From Apibacter sp. B3706 (GTDB taxonomy: Bacteria; Bacteroidota; Bacteroidia; Flavobacteriales; Weeksellaceae), in assembly GCF_011082725.1 (NCBI RefSeq), contig NZ_CP049715.1, forward strand, positions 372,001 to 436,000: a DNA stretch of 64,000 bases, given 5' to 3'. The position numbers were made by a program, and so were the translations under genes. Every line of letters starts with the position of its first letter. The first letter of the stretch is position 1. Shown here piece after piece: positions 35,210-44,734 of the stretch. The notes below the pieces were generated by a model. The model did not search any database, was not told the origin of the DNA, and saw only the letters and a list, made by a program, of their open reading frames with translations.

Positions 35210-35752
35210 TTAAATGCCGTTGTCATCATCATCTTCTTCATTACTATACCATTTGCTGTATTTAATATAATTGGAAGCCGTCTGGTGTATTTTATTTTTC
35301 ATTAAATCTTCTGAAACCATACCTATTTTTTTTGCCGGAATTCCTGCCCAAATTTCACCACGTGATATAAACGTACCTTGAGTGACTACAGCTCCGGCAG
35401 CAATAATTGCATTACTTTCTACGGTTACCTCATCCATGACTATAGCTCCCATACCAACCAGAACATCATCGTGAATGGAACATCCATGGACAATTGCATT
35501 ATGACCTATAGATACGTTATTTCCAATAAGGGTAGGATGTTTCATATAGGTACAATGAATGACTGCATTGTCTTGAATATTAACTCTGCTGCCAATTTTT
35601 ATAAAATTAACATCACCACGGATTACAGCATTAAACCAAACAGAACTTTGGCTTCCTATAGTCACATTTCCGATGATTACGCATGTTTCTGATAAATAAC
35701 AATCATTTTCAATTGAGGGAAATTTATCTAATACTTTTTTAAGTAGCGCCAT
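35210..35752 (-). CDS. Gamma-carbonic anhydrase family left-handed beta-helix protein
   Basis: The 180-residue protein is a hexapeptide-repeat trimer-type protein with VWFNAVIRGDVNFIKIGSRVNIQDNAVIHC (about 37-66) and GHNAIVHGC, which contain the Arg/Asp and three His ligands of the gamma-CA/YrdA/PaaY group. It probably binds zinc; many members show no measurable anhydrase activity. It ends in an acidic tail (SNEEDDDDNGI) and lies alone between crcB and nfu. Confidence 0.9.
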   Translation of the reverse strand: MALLKKVLDKFPSIENDCYLSETCVIIGNVTIGSQSSVWFNAVIRGDVNFIKIGSRVNIQDNAVIHCTYMKHPTLIGNNVSIGHNAIVHGCSIHDDVLVGMGAIVMDEVTVESNAIIAAGAVVTQGTFISRGEIWAGIPAKKIGMVSEDLMKNKIHQTASNYIKYSKWYSNEEDDDDNGI

Positions 35753-35829
35753 ATTTTTAAATAATATTATAAGAATCTGTTTATAGATACTAGCAAGTTA
35801 TGTAATTTTGAAGAATTAAACTAAATGAC

Positions 35830-36699
35830 ATGAAATTAAAAATTGAAAAAACTCCCAATAAAAATATAATTAAATTCGTTGCCCCCTCAACATTAGTAGA
35901 AGGCAGTTATGAAATATCGGATATAAAAAAAGCAGTTGATATTCCTATAGCACAAGAATTACTTCAATTGCCATTTGTTACTCATATTTTTATTACAGCA
36001 AATTTTATTGCTGTTCAAAAAAATGATATGGTAGAATGGGATATGGTCTTAGATGAAGTAAAAGAACTAATTGAAGACGAATTACTGGCGAATCCTTCAG
36101 TTGTTTTACAGCCGCGAAATACTCCCATATCTGTGTATGTAGAAATGACGCCTAATGCCTCTGTAATGAAATTTGTTACCAACAAAATTTTAGTTGAAGG
36201 AATAATTGAATTAAAAAATGAGAGCGAAGCTAAAGAAGTCCCTTTAGCACAATATTTATTTAATTTTCCTTATGTAAAAGAAGTGTTTATATCGGATAAT
36301 TTCGTGTCCATAACTAAAGCAGATGATTATCAATGGGAAGATATCTCTATGGAACTAAGGTATACTATTTCTGAATATTTAAGAGAAGAAAAAGAGATCA
36401 GCAATATAAAAAATTTTTCCACCTATAAAACTACAGATCATACGGAAAGAGAATTTTCAGAAATTGAAATTAAAATTAAAAATATTTTGGATGAATATGT
36501 GTTACCTGCAATTGCCGGAGATGGAGGTAATATAGAACTTATTTCTTTCGATGAAGAAACGAAGGTAGCTAAAATGCTTTTACAAGGCGCATGCAATGGT
36601 TGTCCATCCTCAACATTTACTTTAAAAAATGGAATTGAGGAACTTTTAAAACAAATGTTACCTAATGAAATTGAAGCAGTAGAAGCGATTAATGGGTAA
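35830..36699 (+). CDS. NifU-like iron-sulfur scaffold with duplicated N domain
   Basis: The 289-residue protein has two Nfu N-terminal-type domains in tandem (about 1-90, TPNKNIIKFVAPSTLVEG; and about 105-190, TPNASVMKFVTNKILVEG). A NifU C-terminal domain (about 205-289) follows, with C255-N-G-C258 in LLQGACNGCPSSTFTL, which holds a transferable [4Fe-4S] cluster. It delivers clusters to apoproteins. The duplication is visible as two TPN-x-x-(I/V)-x-KFV segments. The stop codon lies inside a hairpin shared with the convergent gene. Confidence 0.92.
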   Translation: MKLKIEKTPNKNIIKFVAPSTLVEGSYEISDIKKAVDIPIAQELLQLPFVTHIFITANFIAVQKNDMVEWDMVLDEVKELIEDELLANPSVVLQPRNTPISVYVEMTPNASVMKFVTNKILVEGIIELKNESEAKEVPLAQYLFNFPYVKEVFISDNFVSITKADDYQWEDISMELRYTISEYLREEKEISNIKNFSTYKTTDHTEREFSEIEIKIKNILDEYVLPAIAGDGGNIELISFDEETKVAKMLLQGACNGCPSSTFTLKNGIEELLKQMLPNEIEAVEAING

Positions 36700-36717
36700 G
36701 TAACTTATCCATTAATC
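36687..36717. terminator. Hairpin across the two convergent stop codons
   Basis: GATTAATGGGTAAG (36687-36700) and CTTATCCATTAATC (36704-36717) pair over 14 positions with one G-T. The nfu TAA and the phosphatase stop both lie within it. It probably protects or ends both transcripts, though T-runs are weak. Confidence 0.45.
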
Positions 36718-37164
36718 CTTTGAAAGTTTTTCAGCAATACAAGTACAAGCTTCATTCAATAGGTTGAAAACATTTTCAAAATCTTCTATATCACCGTAAT
36801 AAGGGTCTGGAACACTTTGTTTAACAGCAGTAGGAGATTCAGACATAATTAGCTTAACCTTTTTCTTATCTGCTTCTTTTTTTGCTTTGAAGATTATATC
36901 ACTGTAGTTGGCATGATCCATAACATATATGGCATCAAACTCGTCGAAATCAGAAGTAATAAATTTTCTGCCTCTTAGCTGAGAAATATCAATATTGTTT
37001 TTTTTACAAACCTGAATTGCACGTTTATCAGGTTTTTCATTTACATGATAATCGGTTATCCCGGCACTATCTACAGTAAAACTATCAGGAAGTTTTGAAC
37101 GTAAAATTCCTTCTGCCATAGGGGAACGACAAACATTACCTAAACAAACCATTAATATTTTCAT
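36712..37164 (-). CDS. Low-molecular-weight protein tyrosine phosphatase
   Basis: The 150-residue enzyme has the P-loop VCLGNVCRSPMAEG (about 6-19; nucleophile Cys7 and Arg13) and the general-acid loop PDPYYG (about 121-126). It dephosphorylates phosphotyrosine or acts on small phosphates; the target is unknown. Its ATG overlaps the dnaA stop (ATGA), so it is translated from the dnaA message. Confidence 0.93.
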   Translation of the reverse strand: MKILMVCLGNVCRSPMAEGILRSKLPDSFTVDSAGITDYHVNEKPDKRAIQVCKKNNIDISQLRGRKFITSDFDEFDAIYVMDHANYSDIIFKAKKEADKKKVKLIMSESPTAVKQSVPDPYYGDIEDFENVFNLLNEACTCIAEKLSKD

Positions 37165-38591
37165 ATATCAGAAGTCAATTTTTTATTTAAATCGTCAACA
37201 TAAGATTTGAATAACTTATCTGTTTCAAATAAGTTGTCAACCGTTTTACAAGCATGTAATACAGTTGCGTGATCTCTTTTACCAATTTGAATACCAATAG
37301 AAGAAAGAGAGGCATTGGTATATTTTTTAGCGAAATACATAGCTAATTGTCTCGCCTGAACAATATCTCTTTTTCTGGTTTTTGATTGTAAAGCATCAAT
37401 TGATACTTTAAAATAATCGCAAACCAAGTTTTGAATATAATCTATGGTAATATCTTTTTTTGAATTAGTAATAAGATTTGATAGTGTTTTTTCAACAAGA
37501 TCTAAGGTTATTTCCTTTTTATTGAAAGTTGCCTGAGCAATTATGGAATTTAGAGATCCTTCCAGTTCTCTAATATTGGTTTTTATATTTTTAGCAATAT
37601 ATCCTAAAACTTCATCAGAAAGCGCAATACCATCAAATTCCATTTTTTGTTGGAGAATTGCTAACCTCGTAGTATAATCAGGGGATTGTATTTCAGTTGA
37701 AAGTCCCCATTTGAATCGAGAGATTAATCGTTGCTCAACATCTTGAATGTCTACCGGCGATTTATCCGAGGTTAATATAATCTGTTTTCCGTTTTGATGT
37801 AAATGATTAAAAATATGGAAAAATACTTCTTGTGTACCTTTTTTACCCGATATGAAATGAATATCATCGACGATCAACACATCAATCATTTGATAAAAAT
37901 GAATAAAATCATTTCTATTGTTTGATTTAGTAGCTTCCTGGAATTGTTGACAAAATTTTTCCATGGAAACATACAAGACGGTTTTTTCAGATTGAATTCT
38001 TTTAACTTCTAAGCCGATAGCATGAGCCAAATGGGTTTTTCCTAAACCTACACTACTATAAATAAATAAAGGATTAAAAGAAGTACCGCCGGGTCTTTTA
38101 GCAATTTGTTTTCCCGCAGAACGGGCAAGACGATTAGAATCTCCTTCAATAAAATTATCAAATGTATAATTTGTATTGAGTTGACTATCAATCTTTAATT
38201 TTTGTAATCCGGGAATAATAAATGGATTTTTAACTCCTCTTTCAATAAATAGGGGAGCTTCCACTTCCTGAACCTTTATTTGTGCTTTTTGGGAACTTGG
38301 AATGTTAACGGTATAGGAATTTTCAGATTGTTGGTTTTTTTCCATCATAATGGAATAAACCAATTTGGCATCTTTTCCCAAATTTTTGGTTAAGGCACTT
38401 TTTATTATCTTTATGTAATTTTCTTCAAGATATTCATAGTAAAACTTACTGGGTACCTGTATGGTTAATATTTTATCTTGAAGCTTTACGGCCTTGATAG
38501 GTTGGAACCATGTAAAATAGGATTTCTCAGAGATATTATCTTTGATATATTGTAGACAGGCTTCCCATATTGAAATCGCAGAATTTAACAT
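37161..38591 (-). CDS. dnaA: Chromosomal replication initiator DnaA
   Basis: The 476-residue protein has domain I (about 1-90, WEACLQYIKDNISEKSYFTWFQPIKA), a linker and an AAA+ core with IYSSVGLGKTHLAHAIG (near 180) and VLIVDDIHFISGKKGTQEVFF. Domain IV carries the DnaA-box helix-turn-helix (IGKRDHATVLHACKTV, about 440-455). It unwinds oriC. The phosphatase gene is translationally coupled downstream. The 519-nt upstream gap shows no clear DnaA boxes. Confidence 0.98.
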   Translation of the reverse strand: MLNSAISIWEACLQYIKDNISEKSYFTWFQPIKAVKLQDKILTIQVPSKFYYEYLEENYIKIIKSALTKNLGKDAKLVYSIMMEKNQQSENSYTVNIPSSQKAQIKVQEVEAPLFIERGVKNPFIIPGLQKLKIDSQLNTNYTFDNFIEGDSNRLARSAGKQIAKRPGGTSFNPLFIYSSVGLGKTHLAHAIGLEVKRIQSEKTVLYVSMEKFCQQFQEATKSNNRNDFIHFYQMIDVLIVDDIHFISGKKGTQEVFFHIFNHLHQNGKQIILTSDKSPVDIQDVEQRLISRFKWGLSTEIQSPDYTTRLAILQQKMEFDGIALSDEVLGYIAKNIKTNIRELEGSLNSIIAQATFNKKEITLDLVEKTLSNLITNSKKDITIDYIQNLVCDYFKVSIDALQSKTRKRDIVQARQLAMYFAKKYTNASLSSIGIQIGKRDHATVLHACKTVDNLFETDKLFKSYVDDLNKKLTSDI

Positions 38592-39110
38592 TTTTTTAAA
38601 TTTGTATAAAAAATAAAGGATAAAATTTTACCCACCTTTTAGATCACAAAATTGTTAATTTATTTTAGAAAAAAAAAGAGGATTACCTGTTGTATTTTTA
38701 GAAATTTATTAGTAAGTAAATATATATTCTATCTTGGATGAAATAAAGCGTAAAAATAAGAATAAGATAGGATAAATTGGATAAAAAACAACTGTTTAAA
38801 AATATTGATTATTAATAATAATTTGGATTGTATAAATTCGATCTATATAAGGCCAATAAAGGGATTGCAGAATATGAGCCAATAGTTGTGAAAAACAATT
38901 TATTCATCAAATAGGCAAAAATAGAATTGAAATGTTGTTGAACAAATTATTTATTTTAATATCCATCATTTTTCTAAAGAAATAGGTATATTTTTGGTCT
39001 TTGAAATCAAAAAAACAAGATGATTTTTTATGGCTTTTAAAGAAGGAAAATTAGTGTTATTTTGGATTAATAAATCGGTAGAAAATTTGTTGCTCAGTAC
39101 GATAAGTGAG
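38592..39110. other. Gap between dnaA and the yigZ-like gene
   Basis: This 519-nt AT-rich region precedes dnaA on the minus strand. No TTATCCACA-type DnaA box cluster is visible, so it is not evidently oriC. On the plus strand, a -7 box TATTTTTG (38989-38996) precedes a 28-codon ORF (ATG 39030, TAA 39114-39116; MAFKEGKLVLFWINKSVENL, then LLSTISEL). That ORF overlaps the convergent yigZ-like gene end and may be chance. Confidence 0.5.
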
Positions 39111-39731
39111 CTATAAAATTTTTTTTATGGCAATAAAATTTTGAGCCAAATAAGAATCGAATTTTTCAAAAAATAATTCTTTATTTTTCATGGGAACTTC
39201 AACTACAAGATAACATTTATCGGAAAAAGTGCTTGATACTATTTCAATCGATAATTTTTTTAAAAGAGTCATAACAGAAGATTGATACGCATAATCAAAT
39301 AAGAGCTCATAGTTCTCACTTAATTCCTTAGAAATGATTTTTGCGCATTCAATAGTATATTGAGCACTTTCTTTATAAGCTTTTATCAATCCCCCAACCC
39401 CAAGTTTAGTTCCTCCAAAATATCGTACTATAATTAAAAGTACATTGGTTAGTCCTGAAGAAAGCAATTGATTATAGATTGGTAATCCGGCAGTACCCGA
39501 AGGTTCTCCATCATCATTGGCTCTGTATAGCTCTCCCGAAATGCCCATTCGAAAAGCATAACAATAATGCGTTGCATTGGGATATAGTGTTTCACTAAAT
39601 TTTAGATAATCTTTTACTTCTTGTTCATTATTGACATTAAATATTAGCCCGTAAAATTTACTTCCTTTAATTTTTAAAAGAGCATCCGTTATATCAGTAT
39701 CAACAGTTTTATAAATAAATTTATCATCCAT
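39111..39731 (-). CDS. YigZ/IMPACT family protein
   Basis: The 206-residue protein has the UPF0029/IMPACT N-terminal domain (about 15-120) with the signature ANDDGEPSGTAGLPIYNQLLSSGLTNVLLIIVRYFGGTKLGVGGLIKAY, and a C-terminal DUF1949 domain of ferredoxin-like fold. Eukaryotic IMPACT affects translation control through GCN2; the bacterial role is unclear. It is last in the DUF349-ribD-yigZ-like operon. Confidence 0.93.
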   Translation of the reverse strand: MDDKFIYKTVDTDITDALLKIKGSKFYGLIFNVNNEQEVKDYLKFSETLYPNATHYCYAFRMGISGELYRANDDGEPSGTAGLPIYNQLLSSGLTNVLLIIVRYFGGTKLGVGGLIKAYKESAQYTIECAKIISKELSENYELLFDYAYQSSVMTLLKKLSIEIVSSTFSDKCYLVVEVPMKNKELFFEKFDSYLAQNFIAIKKIL

Positions 39732-39764
39732 GTAAATTTAAGATAATGATTTGTAAATAATTGA

Positions 39765-40817
39765 TTAATATAACGTTGATGGATTCTTAAGATATGAAAT
39801 AAGGTTGTCTCCCACTAATTCTTGATAACTAATATCTCCGAAAAGAATAGGGGCATTGGTACCATTTTTTAATATATTTGGAGACGTGATGATCATTGCT
39901 TCATCCCACATTCCTTTATCAATAAAATGTTGTAAGGTTTGTTTACCGCCTTCGATGATTACCGATTGAATATTTTTGTCGTATAAAACATTTATAATTT
40001 GGGGAACTAAATCCTTGTCAAAATCTAATTGAAAATAGTTTAAATGAGTAGTTGATTGAGATTTTTTTTCCGTAAAGATAAAAGTCTCAGCTTGGTCATC
40101 GAAAATAGAATGACTGAGGGGAATTTCTAAATTTTTATCGATGAGTAATCTTATTGGGTTATTACCATAAACAGATCGGGTAGTTAAACTAGGATTGTCT
40201 ATTAAAGCAGTATTTTTTCCGACTAATATAGATTGTTCTTCATTTCTTAACACATGTGTTTTTTGTATTGAAAACGGATTGCTGATCCAGAACGGATGGT
40301 TTCTATCTCTGCCGTTATCTATTTTCTTATTTAAAGTTTCTGCCCATTTTAAAATAATATACGGTCGTTTTTTCAAATGATAAGTAAAAAATCTTTTATT
40401 TAATCTTTTACATTCTTTTTCCATAACACCGGTAACTACTTCTATACCTGAATTGCGAATTATTTCAATTCCTTTACCGTTAACTTTACTCGTTGGATCC
40501 TGAGTACCGATCACCACTTTTTTAAACATTAAATCCTTTATTTTTAAAGCGCAAGGAGGAGTTTTTCCGTAATGAGCGCAAGGCTCTAAGGAAACATAAA
40601 TGGTACTTTCTTTAAGTAAACTTTGATCTTTAACCGAAGAAATGGCATTAATTTCAGCATGAGCTTCACCGGATTTTCTATGCCAGCCTTCTCCAATTAT
40701 TGTATTGTTGTAAACTATAACAGAACCTACTAAAGGATTAGGATAAGTGGTTCCCAAACCATTTTGAGCAAGATCTATACAACGCCGCATGTAGATTTCA
40801 TCGACAGTATTACCCAT
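39765..40817 (-). CDS. ribD: Riboflavin biosynthesis deaminase/reductase
   Basis: A bifunctional 350-residue enzyme of riboflavin synthesis. The N-terminal deaminase domain (about 1-145) has GEAHAEINAI and SLEPCAHYGKTPPCALKI as zinc ligands and catalytic Glu. The C-terminal reductase domain (about 148-350) begins PYIILKWAETLNKKIDNGRD and includes SVIIEGGKQTLQHFIDKGMWDE. It lies 28 nt after the DUF349 gene on the minus strand; other rib genes are not in the window. Confidence 0.95.
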   Translation of the reverse strand: MGNTVDEIYMRRCIDLAQNGLGTTYPNPLVGSVIVYNNTIIGEGWHRKSGEAHAEINAISSVKDQSLLKESTIYVSLEPCAHYGKTPPCALKIKDLMFKKVVIGTQDPTSKVNGKGIEIIRNSGIEVVTGVMEKECKRLNKRFFTYHLKKRPYIILKWAETLNKKIDNGRDRNHPFWISNPFSIQKTHVLRNEEQSILVGKNTALIDNPSLTTRSVYGNNPIRLLIDKNLEIPLSHSIFDDQAETFIFTEKKSQSTTHLNYFQLDFDKDLVPQIINVLYDKNIQSVIIEGGKQTLQHFIDKGMWDEAMIITSPNILKNGTNAPILFGDISYQELVGDNLISYLKNPSTLY

Positions 40818-40845
40818 AAATACTTTTTATAAGCGGTGAAATAGA

Positions 40846-42795
40846 TTATTCTTCCTCAGTTTCTTCAGAAATATCTTCACCATCTTCATAATTTGAATCG
40901 CTTTCAGACAAATTTAAATTAACCAGTTTTGAATAAGTTTGTTTTAATTCATCCAATTTAGTTTTTTTAGATTCAATATTGTTTAATGTATTCTGTAATA
41001 GAGGATTGTCTTGATTGGCATTTGAAAAGTATGATAAATTATTCTCCAATTGAACAATTTCATGTCCCAAATCTTGGATTTGCTTTCTCATTTTTCGTAG
41101 ATCTTCATCCAGCTTTTTATCATCTTTAGATTGCTTATAATTTTCTACTTTAATATTTAATTGAATTTCATCAATGATGTTTTTATCAATATCGAATTTT
41201 TTAATAAGATTTTTAATAGCTGAATTAAATTCTTTATTGATGTTCATATTCTCTCTGGGAACTTTTCCTATAGAATTCCATTGAATGCTGTAATCATTGA
41301 TTTTAGCAAGGGCATCTTCTTTATCAGTAGCAGAAATGGAGGATATTTCTTCCAAAAGACTTTGCTTTCTTTTTAAATTTTCGATCCATTCTTCATTAAC
41401 TTTATTATTTCTTAATTTATATCGGTTAAAGAAATAATTGCAATTTTCTCTAAATTCATCCCAAAGTTTATCAGAATATTTTCTTGGAACATGACCAATA
41501 TTTTTCCATTCATTCTGAATCTTTTTATAAAGATTTAAAGCAACTTCCCAATCTTCGCTGTCTTTATTTGCTTTAGCGATTTCCAATAAGTCGTTTTTCT
41601 TTTTAAGATTTTCTTGTTGGATCTTTTTTAAATCTTTATAAAATGTATTTTTCTTATTGTTGATTTCATGAAGCAAACTTTTAAATTTACTCCAAGTGTC
41701 ACTACTGGTTTCTTTAGGAATTCTTCCTGTAGTAAAGAAAGCTTCTCTTAAATTTTCTATTTTCTTAACATTATTTTGCCAGAAGGAATGATCGGGATTT
41801 TCAGCGGATGCTATAGTTTCAAGTTGAGAAATAATGGCTTGTTTTTTCTCCAAATTCGCTTGTTGTTCTTCTTTAATTTTTTCAAATAATTCAGATTTGC
41901 GTTCGTGAATTTTTTGGGTTATAGCTTTAAATTCTTGCCAAGTACTTTCTCTAAACTCTTCCGCCACAGGTTCTGCTTGTTCTTTCCATAGCTTGTGCAA
42001 ATATTGCAGTTCATTTAATGCTTTTTGCACACTAGGCTCAGTTGTCAATTCTTCGGCTCTGCTAATAATAGCCCTTCTTTGTTCCAAATTATGAGCATAG
42101 TCCAATTCTTCAAGTTCCTTATTTAATTTGATGAATTCATGTGTATTATCTAAATGATGAAAATAGGTTCTGAAAACATCACCGGCTCTTGATTTAGGAA
42201 TTTTACCTGCATTATGCCATCTTTCTTTTATATCTCTGAATTTTTTAAAAAAAGAACTGATCGATTCCATAGGGGTTGTATACAGCTCTTTTAATTCTTC
42301 AATTATCTGAAGTCTTTTATTGAGATTATTTTGCTCGTTTTGTTCTTGTTCTTTATAATATGAGTTTAGTTTTGTTTTATAGTCGTGGTAGGCTGAATTG
42401 AATTTGTTTTTTAAGAATTGATCGGGTTGATAACTTAGCTCGTCTCCACCTTCATTAAGGAACTTTTGTTTTCGTTCCGTTTCATGTTCATCAAATTTTT
42501 TTAAAAATATATCCCTTATGGAATTAATATTTTCTCCAATTAATTGAACTGGATAATGATTGTGAAGATATTTAAGCTCATCAATGAGTTTTTCTAATGA
42601 AAAAGATTCATAATCTTTTTCAGGAATGGTTGTTTCTTCAACGGATTGATCCTCCTTGTTGTTTTCAGAATTTAGCTCATCAATAGAATCTTCCTTAGAA
42701 GAATTTTTATTATATGTTGATTCTAAATTTTGAGTTGATTCAACCTTTTTTTCATTTCCTTCTGCATTATGCAGGTTATCCGATTCAGTACCCAT
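40846..42795 (-). CDS. DUF349 repeat protein
   Basis: The 649-residue protein has an acidic, low-complexity N-terminus (about 1-60) and then at least five helical DUF349 repeats, each with a W-x-x-I/A-G-(K/R)-(I/V)-P-(K/R) core: ERWHNAGKIPKSRAG, REAFFTTGRIPKETSS, NEWKNIGHVPRKYSD and IQWNSIGKVPREN. The C-terminal ~110 residues form a coiled coil and an acidic tail ending EDGEDISEETEEE. The function is unknown; it is abundant and conserved in Bacteroidota. It begins the operon with ribD. Confidence 0.9.
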   Translation of the reverse strand: MGTESDNLHNAEGNEKKVESTQNLESTYNKNSSKEDSIDELNSENNKEDQSVEETTIPEKDYESFSLEKLIDELKYLHNHYPVQLIGENINSIRDIFLKKFDEHETERKQKFLNEGGDELSYQPDQFLKNKFNSAYHDYKTKLNSYYKEQEQNEQNNLNKRLQIIEELKELYTTPMESISSFFKKFRDIKERWHNAGKIPKSRAGDVFRTYFHHLDNTHEFIKLNKELEELDYAHNLEQRRAIISRAEELTTEPSVQKALNELQYLHKLWKEQAEPVAEEFRESTWQEFKAITQKIHERKSELFEKIKEEQQANLEKKQAIISQLETIASAENPDHSFWQNNVKKIENLREAFFTTGRIPKETSSDTWSKFKSLLHEINNKKNTFYKDLKKIQQENLKKKNDLLEIAKANKDSEDWEVALNLYKKIQNEWKNIGHVPRKYSDKLWDEFRENCNYFFNRYKLRNNKVNEEWIENLKRKQSLLEEISSISATDKEDALAKINDYSIQWNSIGKVPRENMNINKEFNSAIKNLIKKFDIDKNIIDEIQLNIKVENYKQSKDDKKLDEDLRKMRKQIQDLGHEIVQLENNLSYFSNANQDNPLLQNTLNNIESKKTKLDELKQTYSKLVNLNLSESDSNYEDGEDISEETEEE

Positions 42796-43183
42796 ATTTT
42801 TGATATTTTTCCAAACAAAAATATAAAAAATATTGCAAATGTGCTATATAAGTGATAATAAAATGTAAATGGATTAAATATTCAAAAAAACATGATTTTT
42901 ATGTTGTTAAATAAATAAATCAAAAAAAAATATTAGAGTTAAATAAATCACAAAAAGTGTTAAATAAAGTAGAAATTAAATTTTTTTAGTTTTTAAATAT
43001 TTAAAATCTAAAAATTATATTAACAAATTCTTAAAGATATAAAGCACAATGTAAAAATTAATAATAAAAATTTTTATCTTTTTTTACTATATCGAATTTT
43101 AAGATGAAGAATTAAATTGGTGAAGAATTTAATTTATGGAAGATGAAATAGTAATTATAATTAAAAATTATAGAATATAAATA
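42796..43183. other. Intergenic region between the DUF349 gene and lipB
   Basis: About 390 nt of very AT-rich DNA. On the minus strand a -7 box TATTTTTG (complement of 42816-42823) sits 20 nt before the DUF349 ATG. No ORF or clear terminator for lipB is visible. Confidence 0.55.
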
Positions 43184-43897
43184 TTAAATCCATTCAAGAT
43201 CAAATATTTCGGAAAAGTATTTTTTAATAACTTTTTTCACCTCATCCGGGTTTACGGATATACCTAATTCTTTTTCTAAAGAAGTAACATATTTGTTTTG
43301 TATACCGCAAGGAACGATATAGTCAAAATAGGAAAGGTTGGGGGATAGATTAAGGGCAAAACCGTGCATAGTGACCCATTGAGAGGCCTTTACGCCAATA
43401 GCACATATTTTTCTGGCCATAGGTTTATTTACATCAATCCATACGCCTGTTTCCCCGTTAGATCTTTCTCCTTTAATTCCATAAAAATTTATGGTTTTTA
43501 TAATTACTTCTTCCAACAAGCGCATGTATTTATGGATGTCATTGAAAAAATTATCAAGATCAAATATAGGATATCCAACAATTTGTCCGGGACCATGATA
43601 CGTAATATCTCCGCCTCGATTGGTTTTAATGAACTGAGCATTAATTTCTTGAAGTTTGATATTGCTGATAAGAAGATGGTCTAAATTACCATTTTTACCT
43701 AAGGTAAATATATGCGGATGAGAAACAAATAAAAAATAATTGGGAGTAAGATTTATTTCGTTAGTTATTGATTTTTTGTTTTTTAATTTGATTGAAACAA
43801 TATATTGGAGTAATTTTTCTTGCAACTTCCAAGTTTTAAGATAATCAGCATGAAGTAAATCTTTATATATTACTTTTTTATTTTGGATTTTATTCAT
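43184..43897 (-). CDS. lipB: Octanoyl-ACP:protein octanoyltransferase
   Basis: Transfers octanoyl groups from ACP to lipoyl domains in lipoate synthesis. The 237-residue protein has TNRGGDITYHGPGQIVGYPIFDL (about 92-114), the catalytic Lys in CAIGVKASQWVTMHGFALN (about 161-179) and the catalytic Cys in YIVPCGIQNKYVTSL (about 192-206). lipA is not in the window. The gene is monocistronic, with an unusually long divergent upstream region. Confidence 0.95.
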   Translation of the reverse strand: MNKIQNKKVIYKDLLHADYLKTWKLQEKLLQYIVSIKLKNKKSITNEINLTPNYFLFVSHPHIFTLGKNGNLDHLLISNIKLQEINAQFIKTNRGGDITYHGPGQIVGYPIFDLDNFFNDIHKYMRLLEEVIIKTINFYGIKGERSNGETGVWIDVNKPMARKICAIGVKASQWVTMHGFALNLSPNLSYFDYIVPCGIQNKYVTSLEKELGISVNPDEVKKVIKKYFSEIFDLEWI

Positions 43898-44037
43898 TAA
43901 GCTAAAATAATTGTATAAATATAAAAAAGATAATATTTATATATGTTATAAATGAAATATTAAGATTAATAACTTGTTAAAATATAGCAGGGGATTGGTA
44001 TAAGAAAAAAAAATTTTAACATTAATGTAACATTATT

Positions 44038-44114
44038 ATATGTAAAACCCTTTCAATAGAAACTATGAAAGGGTTCATTAACACTAAAAAACTTTATTAA
44101 AGAACAACTAATTA
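44038..44114 (-). ncRNA. Candidate short RNA or attenuated lipB leader
   Basis: A minus-strand transcript from the promoter at 44121-44150 would begin near 44114. It soon meets a 10-bp hairpin (AACCCTTTCA at 44046-44055, TGAAAGGGTT at 44066-44075) followed by TTTTA. This gives a ~75-nt RNA without an ORF, or a leader with an attenuator ~140 nt before lipB. No known family is recognised. Confidence 0.3.
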
Positions 44115-44120
44115 TTGATG

Positions 44121-44150
44121 CAAATATACATCATTTTTCTTAAATACAAA
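44121..44150 (-). promoter_or_regulatory. Complete minus-strand promoter upstream of lipB
   Basis: On the minus strand a TTTG (complement of 44147-44150) and TATATTTG (complement of 44121-44128) are 18 nt apart, the ideal Bacteroidota arrangement. The nearest minus-strand gene is lipB, 217 nt downstream of the expected start. Confidence 0.6.
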
Positions 44151-44344
44151 ATTATTTAATAGATTTAAGTAAAAATTGTTAATAAAACGTTTAAACTTGT
44201 TACTATAATGTTAAGGCTAAAGTTTGAGGTAAAAAAATAATTTGCGCTCATTTTATTTTCAAGAATTAATATATATTAATTTTTTATTCACATAAATCAT
44301 TAAAAATGCAATTTCTTTACTAGTGCAAAATGAAATTTTTAAAT

Positions 44345-44352
44345 TAATTTTG
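44345..44352 (+). promoter_or_regulatory. -7 box of trxA
   Basis: TAATTTTG is an exact consensus match 41 nt before the trxA ATG. Confidence 0.55.
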
Positions 44353-44393
44353 CTTTAAAAATTAGTGAAGATATAGATATAAATAATACAAAT

Positions 44394-44714
44394 ATGAGTT
44401 TAGAAATTAGTGATCAAACATTCAAAGATGAGGTATTAAGTTCGAAAGAACCGGTTTTGGTTGATTTTTGGGCTGAATGGTGTGGACCATGCAGAAGTTT
44501 AAAACCTATAGTTGATGAATTGTCTGAAGAATTTAAAGGAAAAGTAAAAGTTGCTAAAATTGATATTGATGCCAATCAAGAAGTTTCAGTAGAATATGGA
44601 ATCAGAAATATTCCTACACTTTTATTCTTTAAAAACGGACAAGTTGTTGACAAAGTAGTAGGGGTTCAGCCAAAAGAAAAGCTAGCAGAAAAAATGAATG
44701 CATTATTGGATTAA
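44394..44714 (+). CDS. trxA: Thioredoxin
   Basis: The 106-residue protein is a complete thioredoxin with the active site WAEWCGPCRSLKP (about 26-38) and the cis-Pro loop RNIPTLLFF (about 72-80). It reduces disulfides in the cytoplasm. The gene is monocistronic and shares a bidirectional terminator with typA. Confidence 0.97.
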   Translation: MSLEISDQTFKDEVLSSKEPVLVDFWAEWCGPCRSLKPIVDELSEEFKGKVKVAKIDIDANQEVSVEYGIRNIPTLLFFKNGQVVDKVVGVQPKEKLAEKMNALLD

Positions 44715-44734
44715 TCCAATTAAATGATGAAAAT

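Larger units (their letters stand above)
43898..44393. other. Divergent lipB-trxA intergenic region
   Basis: About 500 nt without an ORF. It holds a complete minus-strand promoter (44121-44150), a hairpin downstream of it (44046-44075), the palindrome AACATTAATGTT near 44018-44029 and the trxA promoter at 44345-44352. Confidence 0.6.

Noticed and set aside
38592-39110. Possible origin of replication upstream of dnaA
   Set aside because: No cluster of TTATCCACA-type boxes or clear unwinding element with repeats is visible; AT-richness alone is normal here. A skew plot of the whole chromosome would decide.
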